From NCBI GenBank assembly GCA_964413535.1, contig CAYPTB010000059.1, positions 1-64,000 on the forward strand: 64,000 bases of DNA, written 5' to 3'. Made by a program: the position numbers and the translations under genes. Positions 28,685-37,410 of this stretch are shown one piece after another. Source of the DNA: CAYPTB01 sp964413535 (GTDB lineage Bacteria > Planctomycetota > UBA1135 > GCA-002686595). The notes beneath the pieces are model-generated. The model searched no databases. It was not told where the DNA came from and saw only the letters and a list, made by a program, of their open reading frames with translations. The number at the start of each line of letters is the position of its first letter. Positions within the stretch are counted from its first letter, which is position 1.

Positions 28685-29161
28685 ATGACGAACCATCCGA
28701 GTGCAAGCAGCTCGCGACGCGACTTCAACCGCCTCGTGGCCCTGGCGACGGGAGGCGCCGTGGGTCATTGGAGTGCTTCATCCGAAGAACGCCCAGTGCC
28801 GCAGGGAAGCCTGTGGTTCCCGTTCAACAGCTTCGATCCACCCGGCGACTACTACCCCACCAACGGCTACGGCGGACACGGAACCGGCGCGCTGTTCGCC
28901 GAATCGGACCTGCGGAAGACCTCGCTCTGCTACTTGGACGGGATGCTGTGCACGTTCAACTCGAGCGGAGGAACGTTCACGATCAAGGACGCGAACGGGT
29001 TCGAGATTCGCTCCTTCGAGGTCACCGTCCCCATGCCCCAACCGCTCGAGATACGGTTCGGGATCCCGATCGCGGTGTACGGCGGGTTCACGTGCTCGGC
29101 CACGTCGGTCTATGGGATCGCCGGGATCGCCTTCTACACCAAGGTCGTGGAGGATCCCTGA
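28685..29161 (+). CDS. Unknown beta-rich protein with Tat-type signal
   Basis: The 158-residue protein begins with a twin-arginine signal (SSRRDFNRLVALATGGAVG, Arg11-Arg12), so it is probably exported folded. The rest is beta-rich, with GGTFTIKDANGFEIRSFEV, PLEIRFGIPIAVYGGFTCSA and GIAGIAFYTK; this pattern is reminiscent of small beta-sandwich (jelly-roll-like) proteins, but no family is recognised. A strong AAGGAGGT lies eight to ten bases before the ATG. The next gene starts three bases after its stop and shares the same end pattern, so the two form a cassette. Confidence 0.75.
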   Translation: MTNHPSASSSRRDFNRLVALATGGAVGHWSASSEERPVPQGSLWFPFNSFDPPGDYYPTNGYGGHGTGALFAESDLRKTSLCYLDGMLCTFNSSGGTFTIKDANGFEIRSFEVTVPMPQPLEIRFGIPIAVYGGFTCSATSVYGIAGIAFYTKVVEDP

Positions 29162-29163
29162 CC

Positions 29164-29571
29164 ATGAATGGCTACTCGGACATGGCGGTGCTCGAGAACG
29201 TGGGGGGCGTGGCCATCTACCCCAAGAAGGCACTCGCCATCGCGGGATACGACCCGTCGAGCGTGACGACGCTCAAGAAAGAGGCGTACAACTTCAAGGC
29301 GCTCGCGACGATCGTCTACCACATCACCGTCATCGGCGGTGTGTTCCCGAGCATCGGTCAGGCGCACATCTACAACACGCGGTTGGGCTTGCCCGCGTTC
29401 ATCTTCAACCTGGACGCGACCCCGAACATGAACATGCCGGGTCTGAACAGTGGCTCGCTGCCGCGCACCGTCGAATTCGGTCCGCACGGCATGAGATTCC
29501 CCTTCGGGATCGGCGTCCGTTGCATGTCGCCCTCGGCCCGCATCCACGTTTACTACCGGACGCTCTTCTGA
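29164..29571 (+). CDS. Unknown beta-rich partner protein
   Basis: The 135-residue product has no signal peptide. Its last third, HGMRFPFGIGVRCMSPSARIHVYYRTLF in short, mirrors the upstream gene's IRFGIPIAVYGGFTCSA...FYTK: a strand, a Phe/Gly turn, a Cys strand and a Tyr-ended strand. The rest contains LATIVYHITVIGGVF and AHIYNTRLGLPAFIF. Start ATG 29164 is two bases after the stop of the upstream gene, implying translational coupling. I do not recognise the family. Confidence 0.7.
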   Translation: MNGYSDMAVLENVGGVAIYPKKALAIAGYDPSSVTTLKKEAYNFKALATIVYHITVIGGVFPSIGQAHIYNTRLGLPAFIFNLDATPNMNMPGLNSGSLPRTVEFGPHGMRFPFGIGVRCMSPSARIHVYYRTLF

Positions 29572-29605
29572 GCGCCCGTGCGCTCGAATTCCTCGCCCTG
29601 CGGCG

Positions 29606-30073
29606 ATGACGGATCTGGAACTCGTCCTGTTGGCGGTCGCCGAAGCGCACGCTTCGATCGCCGACGGCGGCGGCCCGTTCGGCGCGATCGTGACTCGCGC
29701 CGGCATCGTCGTCGGACGCGGCAGGAACCGCGTCGTCCCGGACGCGGATCCGACCGCGCACGCCGAGGTCGGGGCCATCCGCTCGGCGTGCCGAACGCTG
29801 GGCACGCACATCCTGTCGGGCGCGACGCTCGTCTCGAGTTGCGAGCCGTGCCCGATGTGCCTCGCCGCGGCGTGGTGGGCGCGCGTCGATCGCATCGTCT
29901 ACGCGGCGACGAGGGAGGACGCGAAGGCGGCCGGATTCGACGACGGGCGCTTCTACGCAGAGCTCGCCCGACCGCTCGAGCTGCGCAGTGTGCCGATGGT
30001 GCAGGTCGGCCGCGCCGCGGCGCGCGAGGCGTTCGCGGCGTGGCTCGCGACGGAAGGCCGCCGGAGCTATTGA
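29606..30073 (+). CDS. guaD: Guanine deaminase (CMP/dCMP-type zinc deaminase)
   Basis: The 155-residue enzyme has the zinc deaminase motifs TAHAEVGAIR (catalytic Glu and ligand His) and SCEPCPMCLAAAWWARV (two Cys ligands). The C-terminal part ATREDAKAAGFDDGRFYAEL and the closing short aromatic end match bacterial guanine deaminases of the GuaD type, which convert guanine to xanthine. tRNA-adenosine deaminase (TadA) is less likely because it lacks this DAAEAGFDD-type segment. It overlaps the end of the convergent YwqK-like gene by 7 bases. Confidence 0.85.
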   Translation: MTDLELVLLAVAEAHASIADGGGPFGAIVTRAGIVVGRGRNRVVPDADPTAHAEVGAIRSACRTLGTHILSGATLVSSCEPCPMCLAAAWWARVDRIVYAATREDAKAAGFDDGRFYAELARPLELRSVPMVQVGRAAAREAFAAWLATEGRRSY

Positions 30074-30774
30074 TCGGGCCGCCGATCCTCGGAGGGAGGG
30101 AGGGGTTCGGGAGCGCTCGATTCGACGAGCACGCCCTCCGGAGTCCACCACTGCCACGAACCGATGCGCACGTCGTTGCGGTAGCTGCCGCGCGCGCGCA
30201 CGGATCCGTCCTCGTACCACAGCATCCACTCGCCCTGCCGCAGCCCGCCGGCGTAGCTCCCCGTCTCGGCGACGGCGCCATTCGGGTGCCAATGGGTCCA
30301 CGGTCCCTGCTTCGATCCCGCGACGCTCGGGCCTTCCGACGACACGCGTCCGTTCGCGTGCCACCACGTGGCGGTGCGCAATAGAGAGGGATCACACGGG
30401 ACCGCCGAATGCGGGGCGCCGTCGGGATACCAGCTCCGCCACAGACCGGCGGGCTCGCCTCGCTCGAAGAAACGCTCGTGGCGCACCGTGCCGCCTCGGT
30501 ACCACTCGATCTCGCGTCCGTGGCGCAGGCGCCGACCGTCGGGAAGGACGAGAACCTCGCGGACGAAGAAGAGCTCCTCGGTTCCGCCGAAGGTTTTCCG
30601 ATGGATCTCGCGCCGCGGTTCGTTCGGTGACGGAACGAGCGGGTTCGCCGAGCGCGGAGGGGTGAACGCGGGGACGGTGGGATCGCTCTGGCACGCGCAG
30701 GCGCCCAGCGCGACGCTCGCGAGCAGGGTCCGCGTGCGGATCCAGCCGCGGAGGGCACGGCCCGAAGCGCTCAC
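30067..30774 (-). CDS. YwqK/MORN-repeat lipoprotein
   Basis: The 235-residue product has a lipoprotein signal with lipobox VALGAC (Cys26) and four or more MORN-like units of the YwqK type: LWRSWYPDGAPHSA, WWHANGRVSSEG, PWTHWHPNGAVAETGSYAGGLRQGEW and WYEDGSVRARGSY. In other bacteria YwqK is an antitoxin-like protein, but here no toxin is adjacent. The GTG start overlaps the acyl-CoA synthetase stop (GTGA), implying coupled translation. Confidence 0.8.
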   Translation of the reverse strand: MSASGRALRGWIRTRTLLASVALGACACQSDPTVPAFTPPRSANPLVPSPNEPRREIHRKTFGGTEELFFVREVLVLPDGRRLRHGREIEWYRGGTVRHERFFERGEPAGLWRSWYPDGAPHSAVPCDPSLLRTATWWHANGRVSSEGPSVAGSKQGPWTHWHPNGAVAETGSYAGGLRQGEWMLWYEDGSVRARGSYRNDVRIGSWQWWTPEGVLVESSAPEPLPPSEDRRPDQ

Positions 30775-32330
30775 CGGGGGCCGGCGTCCGGCGAGCCGCC
30801 GAAACGCGCACGCAACGTGCGTTTCTCGATCTTTCCCGATCCCGTCCGCGGGAGTTCGTCGAGCAAGTGGATCCGGCGCGGGACCTTGTAACGCGCGAGA
30901 ACGGCTTCGCACGCGCGCACGAGCTCCTCGACCGTCGCCGTCGCGCCCCCGCGTAGCACGACGGCGGCGCAGACACGCTCGCCCCAATCGTCGTCCGGCG
31001 TTCCGAAAGCCGCAGCCTCCAGCACCGCGGGATGCGCGAAGAGCGCGTTCTCCACCTCCGTCGAGTACACGTTCTCCCCGCCCGTCACGATCATGTCCTT
31101 CCTGCGATCGACGATGTCGATCCAGCCGCGCCCGTCCATCACAGCGAGGTCGCCGGTGTGGAGCCAGCCGTCGCGAAAGGCCGCCGCGGTTTCCTCTGGG
31201 CGCTTCCAATAGCCCGGCGACACGGTTTCGCCGCGCACGCGGATCTCGCCGACCTGCTCGTCGTCGCGCGAGACGTGGCGTCCCGCCTCGTCCACCACTT
31301 CGAGCTCGACTCCGCGGAACGCTCGCCCCGTGCGCGCGCGCAACCTGCGCTGCTCCTCGAGCGGCAGAGCGCGCGTCTCGTCGGTCGGCGAGCTGATCGA
31401 GAGATAGGGGCTCGTCTCCGTCATCCCGTAGGTCTGGGCGTACTCGCAACGGATCTCGCGCTCGATCGCATCCACCACCGCGCGCGAGATCGGCGCGCCG
31501 CCCGAGAGCAGCAGGCGTAGGCTCGACGTGTCGCGAACACCGCGCGAGAGCTCGTCCAGCAGACGGACGATCATCGTCGGAACGACGTTCGTGAGGGTCA
31601 CGCGGCAGCGTTCGATGGCGTCCAACACGGCCACGGCGTCGAAGCGCGGCACGCACACGTGAGAACCTCCGCTGGCCGTGATCGCGAACGTCGCCCATGC
31701 GTCGGCGAGGTGGAAGAGCGGCGCGAAGTGCCCCCAGACGTCGCTCGCGCAGAGCCCCAGCTCACTCGCGGCGAGCTCGGCGTGTCGGCACACGTTGCGG
31801 TGCGTCAGGACGACGCCCTTCGGTCGTCCGGTGGTTCCGCTCGTGTAGTAGATGTGGGCCGGATCGCTCGCGCTCACCGCCCGCGGGCGAAAGCCTCCCC
31901 CCTGGGCGAGCGCGTCGTCCCACGCATCTCCTCCGGGCGCCGCCCCGTCGAGCCACAGCACGCCCTCGAGCCCGGTCCGCGAGCGAAGCTCGCCGACCAC
32001 CTCCGCGCGGGACGAATCGGCGAGCAGCCAGCGGGACTCGCAATCCCCCAGGATCGCGACGAGCTCGGGCAACGCGAGGCGTACGTTGAGCGGGTTCGTG
32101 ACGAGGCCCGCACCGGCGGCCGCGAAGTACGCCAGGAGGAAGCGCGGTGAGTTCTCGGCGAGCACGGAGATCCGCTCACCCGGCTCGAGCCCGACTGCCT
32201 CCAGGTAGCCGGCGAGGTCCCCGGCGCTCTTCCCGAAGGAGCGATAGTCCTGCGGCTCCGTCCGATCCGGGATCGCGAGGCGATCTCCGTGGTCTCGAAC
32301 GGCCCCCTCGAGAAGCGACCAGATACCCAT
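30771..32330 (-). CDS. AMP-dependent acyl-CoA synthetase
   Basis: The 519-residue enzyme is an ANL-superfamily adenylate-forming ligase. Motifs include YYTSGTTGRPKGVVLTHRNV (AMP-binding), QTYGMTETSPY, GWLHTGDLAVMDGRGWIDIVDRRKD and the C-terminal lysine loop LPRTGSGKIEKRTLR. It activates a carboxylic acid with ATP and transfers it to CoA; a fatty acid is likeliest. Start: ATG 32330 is used, but ATG 32354 would add 8 residues. The downstream lipoprotein gene overlaps its stop by four bases. It is divergent from the PAP2 gene. Confidence 0.9.
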   Translation of the reverse strand: MGIWSLLEGAVRDHGDRLAIPDRTEPQDYRSFGKSAGDLAGYLEAVGLEPGERISVLAENSPRFLLAYFAAAGAGLVTNPLNVRLALPELVAILGDCESRWLLADSSRAEVVGELRSRTGLEGVLWLDGAAPGGDAWDDALAQGGGFRPRAVSASDPAHIYYTSGTTGRPKGVVLTHRNVCRHAELAASELGLCASDVWGHFAPLFHLADAWATFAITASGGSHVCVPRFDAVAVLDAIERCRVTLTNVVPTMIVRLLDELSRGVRDTSSLRLLLSGGAPISRAVVDAIEREIRCEYAQTYGMTETSPYLSISSPTDETRALPLEEQRRLRARTGRAFRGVELEVVDEAGRHVSRDDEQVGEIRVRGETVSPGYWKRPEETAAAFRDGWLHTGDLAVMDGRGWIDIVDRRKDMIVTGGENVYSTEVENALFAHPAVLEAAAFGTPDDDWGERVCAAVVLRGGATATVEELVRACEAVLARYKVPRRIHLLDELPRTGSGKIEKRTLRARFGGSPDAGPR

Positions 32331-32516
32331 GACTCTCGGAAAGGGGCGAAGCATACTTCCCGGCCCGACGAGCGGAACCGCTTCGACGATCGCCGTGACC
32401 TCTCCCCGCGTCCACGACCCGACCCTGCGTGACGGGACCCGCCCCGCCCCTCCTTTTCGCGAGCGGTTGGACTACGTTCCGACGATGAGCGTACCCCTTC
32501 GCGCCCGGAGAGCACC

Positions 32517-33515
32517 GTGACGGGTTACGCTCTGATGAGCGTCCTGACCACGATCCTGCTCGTGGGGTTGTCGCGACCGGGAGAGAATCCGGTCCGCATC
32601 TTCGGGCGGGCGGTCGTAGCGCTGTTCCGCACGAACGGCGGCCGCGTGTTCTCCGCAGCCGCGATCCTCGTGCTGGCCCTCGACTTGGTCGAGACCAGCC
32701 TAGACGCGGGGGTCACGCGCGATCTCGGATACGACTTGACGCCGTTCGTGCACTCGATCGAGGGCGATCTCGTCGCTCGGTTGCAGCGCTTCTCGACGCC
32801 GCTCTTGAACGGCTTCTTCTCGTGGATCTACGCGCCGGGCTTCGTCGCCCTCGTCAGCCTCCCGCCCGTCGTCTGGTTCGGCATCAGGAAGAATCGCGCG
32901 ACGGCGGAGTACGTCACGGCGTTCTGTGCGAACTACGTCTTCGCGCTTCCCTTCTACGTGTTCGCGCCGGTGCGCGAGGTGGGTTGGAGCCAGCTCTCGC
33001 GCGCGCGACCGTTGATGGAGGACGTGTGGCCGGGCGTCACGGACATGCTCCGCTCGGCGAGCGCCCTCGACAACTGCTTCCCGAGCCTGCACGTCTCGTG
33101 CACGCTGACGGCCTTCTGGTTCGCTCGCCGCCACGGCCCGCAGACCCTGGCGTGGACGACCGGGATCGGTGCGCTACTGACCGCGTGGGCCACGATGGTG
33201 CTCGGGATCCACTGGGCCACCGACGTGGTCGCGGGACTCTTGTTCGGCTCGTTCTGCTCGATCTTCGCCCAGCGCGTAGGCGGGCGGCTGTGGCCGGAGC
33301 AGGTGCGCGCGTCGGCCGAGCTCGTGGCTTCGCTCACGACCGACTCGACCGAGGGCGACCTAGCCCGAGCTCGCTTGCACCCGTCCGCGCTCCGACGCCC
33401 ATCCGATCGCGGCGACGAGGTTCTCCGCTCGCGCCCGGCCGGAGCCGGCGATGTCGAAGGCGGTCCCGTGAGCCGGACTGACGCGCAGGTAGGAGAGCCC
33501 GGCGATCACCGTTAG
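32517..33515 (+). CDS. PAP2/inositol-phosphorylceramide-synthase-like membrane phosphatase
   Basis: The 332-residue protein has about six membrane segments and the PAP2 signatures DNCFPSLHVSC (motif 2 with catalytic His) and VLGIHWATDVVAG (motif 3, His and Asp). Motif 1 (KxxxxxxRP-like) is weakly present around SRARPLMEDV. Such enzymes remove or move phosphate groups on lipids; the layout resembles IPC-synthase/Aur1-like PAP2 proteins. GTG 32517 has GGAGAG upstream. The last 50 residues run 156 bases into the convergent pdxA gene and are polar and unconserved-looking. Confidence 0.8.
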   Translation: MTGYALMSVLTTILLVGLSRPGENPVRIFGRAVVALFRTNGGRVFSAAAILVLALDLVETSLDAGVTRDLGYDLTPFVHSIEGDLVARLQRFSTPLLNGFFSWIYAPGFVALVSLPPVVWFGIRKNRATAEYVTAFCANYVFALPFYVFAPVREVGWSQLSRARPLMEDVWPGVTDMLRSASALDNCFPSLHVSCTLTAFWFARRHGPQTLAWTTGIGALLTAWATMVLGIHWATDVVAGLLFGSFCSIFAQRVGGRLWPEQVRASAELVASLTTDSTEGDLARARLHPSALRRPSDRGDEVLRSRPAGAGDVEGGPVSRTDAQVGEPGDHR

Positions 33516-34355
33516 GCCCCGGCCGGGCGCAGCGAGCTTCACGGGTATGAAGGCCTGATCGTGGTAGAGGGCCAGGACGCCGTCGAACTCGCCCGCGGCG
33601 GCCTGGACGAACACCGAGTCGGGCGAGACGGGGCCCGAGACGTCGAGTCCGCGCCGGCGGGCGTCGGCGAGCGCGGGAGCGAGCTCGTCGATCTCCTCGC
33701 GGCCGAGGATCCCGTTCTCGCCCGCGTGCGGGTTGAGCCCGGCGAGGGCGAGCCGCGGCCTTTGGAACCCAAGGTCCGTCAGCGCCCGGTGGAGGAGCAG
33801 CAGGTGGCGCTCGACGTTCTCCCTCGTCACGAGGTCGAGCGCGGCGCGCAACGGCAGGTGGCGCGAGAGCAGCATCACGCGTAGCGGACCGGCGACCGCG
33901 AGCATCTCGTAGTCGCTCGCGCCGTCCCAACGCGCGAGGAGCGACGTCTGCCCTTCGACGCGCTCGCCGGCCAGGTGGAGCGACTCCTTGCTCACGGGCG
34001 CCGTGACGAGCGCCGCCACGGCGCCCGAGGAGGCGAGCTCGTGTCCCGCGCGCAGCGCCGCGAGCGCGACGCGTCCACCGGCCGCGGAAGCGCAACCGAT
34101 CGGAACGCTCGACGCGCCGGGAGTCTCGATCCAAACCAAGTCGACGTCGCCTCGAAGGACGGCCTGCGAGGCGAACGCCTCCGCGTCCATGCGCTGCACC
34201 CCCGGCGGCATCCATGCCGCACCGCCGAGACCGACGAGCCGAGCGATCTTGCGGACGCCTTCGTCCGCGAAGGCGGCGCGGACGATCTCCGGCCCGATGC
34301 CGGCCGGATCACCGAGCGTGACGGCGATCCAAGGACGCGAATCCGCGCGCGACAT
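33360..34355 (-). CDS. pdxA: 4-hydroxythreonine-4-phosphate dehydrogenase
   Basis: The 331-residue enzyme of pyridoxal-5'-phosphate synthesis has TLGDPAGIGPEIV, the zinc histidines in SRHLPLR, LNPHAGENG and YHDQAFIPVK, and the end motif SPAHGTAFDIAGSG. The E. coli substrate-binding GHTE segment reads EGQTSLL here: the Thr is kept, His is Gln and Glu is Ser. This recalls divergent PdxA paralogs, so the exact substrate is less certain than the family. Its 3' end overlaps the PAP2 gene. Confidence 0.88.
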   Translation of the reverse strand: MSRADSRPWIAVTLGDPAGIGPEIVRAAFADEGVRKIARLVGLGGAAWMPPGVQRMDAEAFASQAVLRGDVDLVWIETPGASSVPIGCASAAGGRVALAALRAGHELASSGAVAALVTAPVSKESLHLAGERVEGQTSLLARWDGASDYEMLAVAGPLRVMLLSRHLPLRAALDLVTRENVERHLLLLHRALTDLGFQRPRLALAGLNPHAGENGILGREEIDELAPALADARRRGLDVSGPVSPDSVFVQAAAGEFDGVLALYHDQAFIPVKLAAPGRGLTVIAGLSYLRVSPAHGTAFDIAGSGRARAENLVAAIGWASERGRVQASSG

Positions 34356-34446
34356 GGATGCGTGAGTCTATCCGGACGTTCGGGGATGGACACGCCGTCC
34401 GCTCTCCCGCAGCCGACCCGCATGCCGACCCTCGGTCTCGCCGCGA

Positions 34447-34728
34447 TCAGAGCGACTCGTTGAGGCGGTAGAGGTACGAAAGGACCTCGGCGACCACCTC
34501 GTACAGCTCGGTCGGGATCTCCTCGCCCACGTCGAGCGCAGCGAGCAGCGTCACGAGATCTTGGTCCTGACGGACGGGGATCCCGTGCTCGTGCGCGAGC
34601 TCGAGGATGCGCTGCGCCGTGTCGCCTCGGCCGGTTCCTACGACGTCGGGCGCCAGTTGGCGCTCGGGGACGTAGCGCAGCGCGACGGCCAGGGGCAGCT
34701 CGAGGTCGCCTTCGGCCGCTGCGCTCAT
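34447..34728 (-). CDS. FlhB C-terminal-domain-like protein (YlqH type)
   Basis: The 93-residue product resembles the cytoplasmic C-terminal domain of FlhB/EscU without the membrane part: AVALRYVPERQLAPDVVGTGRGDTAQRILELAHEHGIPV, QDLVTLLAALDVGEEIP and ELYEVVAEVLSYLY. The autocleavage NPTH motif of FlhB is absent. B. subtilis ylqH is a known stand-alone relative next to the FliK-like ylqG. Here too the upstream gene is FliK-like and its ATGA overlaps, supporting a functional pair. No other flagellar or type III secretion gene is in view. Confidence 0.85.
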   Translation of the reverse strand: MSAAAEGDLELPLAVALRYVPERQLAPDVVGTGRGDTAQRILELAHEHGIPVRQDQDLVTLLAALDVGEEIPTELYEVVAEVLSYLYRLNESL

Positions 34729-35804
34729 CCCGACACGTCCATCAGGTGGTGCTCGCGCAGGTAGCGGATGTCCATCGATCCGTGCTCGAGCTCCACGACT
34801 TCGGGTGCTGCGACGCCGACGACGATCTGCACCGGGCGCCCGCCCCGCGCCAGGCTCTCGCCGAGCAGCGGCAGGTCGGCGCGTATCCGCTCGGCGACGT
34901 CCTCGCGTTCGGTGAAGATGCGCAAGCTCGTCCCCTCGGCGCGCATCCAGACGTCGATGCGGATCGGGCCGACGCTTTGGAACGAGACGCCGACCGAAAC
35001 GTGTCGGGTCTCACCGCCGCTCGAGTCGCCCTCTCCTCCATCGCCCTGCTTCGGGCGCCAGAACACGTGCGCCGTCGTCCACTGCGCACCGTCGGGGACG
35101 GGGAAGGAGAAGTGCAGGGGTTCTCCCGCTTCCCGCCGGGCGAGATTCAGGAGCTGCTCCGCTTCGAGACCCGCGAGCGCGCGCGATACGGCTTCCCGCA
35201 AGGGTCCCGGCGACGAGCTCTCGAGTTCGGCGAGCAACCGCGCCTTCAGGTTCTCGAGCAGCGCGCTCAGGGTCTGCGGCTCGAGCGGTCGGTTTCCCTG
35301 CGAGAGCGCGGCGCGCAGTGCGCCCTCGTACCCGAGCCCGTTGCTCTCGATCAGCGCCTTCAACGCCTCGCCGCCGGCGCCGGGCTCGAAGACGTGGGAG
35401 GCGAGGAATCCGCCCAGGCGTGTCTCGCGCTCGCCCCCCGCAGCGCGCAACGAGACGGCGAGATCGTGCAAGAGCTCCCCCACCGGCCGGTCGTCGCCCA
35501 GGACGCCGCGCAACATGCGCAACAGCGCCGATTCCAGGGCTTCACCGCCGCCGAGCACGTCGAGCACGACTCCGTTCTTCTCCGACGCGACGCGCAGCAG
35601 CAGGTGCCGGCCCACCTCGAGCTCGACTTGCGTGTCGGCCAGCACGCGGTGGGGACCGATGCCGAGGAGCACCCCTCCGGTCGAGGGCGCCTCCAGGACG
35701 ATGCCCGCCAGCACCCTGCCCGAGCGGAAGAGGTCGGCGAGCTCCTGGCGCAGGGCGCCCGTCGCTCCCCCTGGAGCCCGCAGGTGCGTGGCGAGGATCT
35801 CCAT
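34725..35804 (-). CDS. FliK-like hook-length-control domain protein (YlqG type)
   Basis: The 359-residue product ends in a FliK C-terminal-like region (about residues 255-345): HFSFPVPDGAQWTTAHVFW, VSVGVSFQSVGPIRIDVWM and DLPLLGESLARGGRPVQIVVG. The N-terminal part has an amphipathic LAGIVLEAPSTGGVLLGIG and helical repeats. FliK controls hook length by binding the FlhB C-terminal domain; the downstream FlhB-C-like gene overlaps it by ATGA. ATG 35804 is chosen; upstream extension is low-complexity Arg-rich. Confidence 0.75.
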   Translation of the reverse strand: MEILATHLRAPGGATGALRQELADLFRSGRVLAGIVLEAPSTGGVLLGIGPHRVLADTQVELEVGRHLLLRVASEKNGVVLDVLGGGEALESALLRMLRGVLGDDRPVGELLHDLAVSLRAAGGERETRLGGFLASHVFEPGAGGEALKALIESNGLGYEGALRAALSQGNRPLEPQTLSALLENLKARLLAELESSSPGPLREAVSRALAGLEAEQLLNLARREAGEPLHFSFPVPDGAQWTTAHVFWRPKQGDGGEGDSSGGETRHVSVGVSFQSVGPIRIDVWMRAEGTSLRIFTEREDVAERIRADLPLLGESLARGGRPVQIVVGVAAPEVVELEHGSMDIRYLREHHLMDVSG

Positions 35805-35926
35805 CAGTCGCTTCGAGCGCGGTCGCGCTCCCGACGTCGTTGTCGGCGGCGCCGGCCTACGGGCGAGCAGAGCCTTCGGAATCCGGTCGCGAGCGGAACA
35901 AGGTTCCCGATCGGCGCGCGGCCGCG

Positions 35927-37402
35927 TCAGCGCGTGCGCACGCGCTCGACCGCGGCGCGCCAGACGGCCAACTGCTCGGCCGCAGCGGAAGCCCCGATCT
36001 TCGGAGTGAACTCGCTCGACGCCTCGCGAAGGCCTTCCGGCTCGGCGGGGTCGCTCCACAACCCGGCCCCGAGACCCGCCAGGAGCGCGGCGCCGCGGGC
36101 CGTAGCCTCGACGTTCCTCGGCCGCACCACGCGCACGGTTGCGAAGTCGGCCTGCATCTGCATCAGGAGATCGTTGGACGCCGCTCCGCCGTCGGCGAGG
36201 AGGCTCTCGGCGGGCAGTCCCGACTCCGAGCGCAGGATCAGGACGAGCTCGGCGTTCTGGAACGCGATGGACTCCAGGGCTGCACGCGCGATGTGCGCCC
36301 GATTCGTCCCGCGCGTGAGGCCGAGGAGCGCGCCGCGCGCGTCGGCGTCCCAATAGGGTGCTCCGAGCCCCGTGAACGCCGGCACGAGGACGACGCCCCC
36401 CGAGTCGTCGACCGAGGCCGCAAGTGCTTCCGATTCCTCGGCGGACCCGAAGAAGCCGAGCTGGTCCCGCAGCCATTGCACGACCGCCCCGCCGATGAAG
36501 ACGCTGCCCTCCAGCGCGAAGGCCGGGCCGCCGTCACGCGCGAGCGCCAGCGTCGTGAGAAGGCCGCGCGTGCTGTCGACCCGCTTCGCGCCGGTGTTCA
36601 GGAGCAGGAAGCAGCCCGTGCCGTAGGTGCACTTGAGGCTTCCGGGGTCGAAACATCCCTGGCCGAAGAGCGCCGCTTGCTGATCGCCGGCGACGCCGAG
36701 GATCGGGATCTCGCGCCCGAGGACGTCCGCGGACGTGGTTCCGAACTCTCCCACCGACGGCCTCACCTCCGGCAGCCATTCGACATCCACGCCGAAAGCG
36801 CTGCACAGACTCGCGTCCCACTCCCGGCGGTCGATGTCGAAGAGCATCGTGCGCGACGCGTTCGTCGGATCCGTGGCGCACACCGCTTGTTTCGTCAGGT
36901 GCTGGACGAGCATCGCATCGACCGTGCAGAACACCACGCCGCCGCCTTCCGCGCGCTCGCGCAGGGCCGCGTGGTTCTCGAGCATCCACTCGATCTTGGT
37001 GGCGCTGAAATACGGATCGACGACGAGACCCGTGCGAGAGCGGATCTCCCCTTCGAGACGGGTTCCACGGATCGCGTCGCAGCGTTCGGCCGTCCGGCGA
37101 TCCTGCCAGACGATGCCGGGACGAAGCGCTTCGTCGATGCCCGGGTCCATGGGGAATACGGTCTCGCGCTGGTTCGTGATCCCGAGCGCGGCGACGTCCC
37201 TCGCAGCGGGCAAGGCCAGGATCTCCGCGAGGACCAGGTCGGCGGCGCGCAGGATCGCTCCGCAGTCGTGCTCGACCCATCCGGGCCGTGGGAAGGACTG
37301 CGGGAACTCTCGATAGGCCCGGAGCAGGGGCCGCAACGCCTCGTCGAAGAGGACCGCCGTCACGCCCGTGGTCCCGGCATCGAGGGCGAGGAGGGTCCGC
37401 AT
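35927..37402 (-). CDS. glpK: Glycerol kinase
   Basis: The 491-residue FGGY-family kinase phosphorylates glycerol to glycerol-3-phosphate. Signatures are LALDAGTTGV (phosphate-binding), ITNQRETV, WQDRRT, PYFSATKIEWML, GVAGDQQAALFGQ, TYGTGCFLL, GLGAPYWDADARG and ADGGAASNDLLMQMQAD. The length and start (ATG 37402, just before the domain) fit the family. A terminator-like hairpin separates it from the exported gene upstream, so it has its own promoter. No glpF or glpD neighbour is present. Confidence 0.95.
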   Translation of the reverse strand: MRTLLALDAGTTGVTAVLFDEALRPLLRAYREFPQSFPRPGWVEHDCGAILRAADLVLAEILALPAARDVAALGITNQRETVFPMDPGIDEALRPGIVWQDRRTAERCDAIRGTRLEGEIRSRTGLVVDPYFSATKIEWMLENHAALRERAEGGGVVFCTVDAMLVQHLTKQAVCATDPTNASRTMLFDIDRREWDASLCSAFGVDVEWLPEVRPSVGEFGTTSADVLGREIPILGVAGDQQAALFGQGCFDPGSLKCTYGTGCFLLLNTGAKRVDSTRGLLTTLALARDGGPAFALEGSVFIGGAVVQWLRDQLGFFGSAEESEALAASVDDSGGVVLVPAFTGLGAPYWDADARGALLGLTRGTNRAHIARAALESIAFQNAELVLILRSESGLPAESLLADGGAASNDLLMQMQADFATVRVVRPRNVEATARGAALLAGLGAGLWSDPAEPEGLREASSEFTPKIGASAAAEQLAVWRAAVERVRTR

Positions 37403-37410
37403 GAGCGCCC

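Noticed and set aside
29606..30073. tRNA-adenosine deaminase TadA instead of guanine deaminase
   Set aside because: The C-terminal GFDDGRFYAEL segment fits GuaD, and TadA-specific loop residues are absent.
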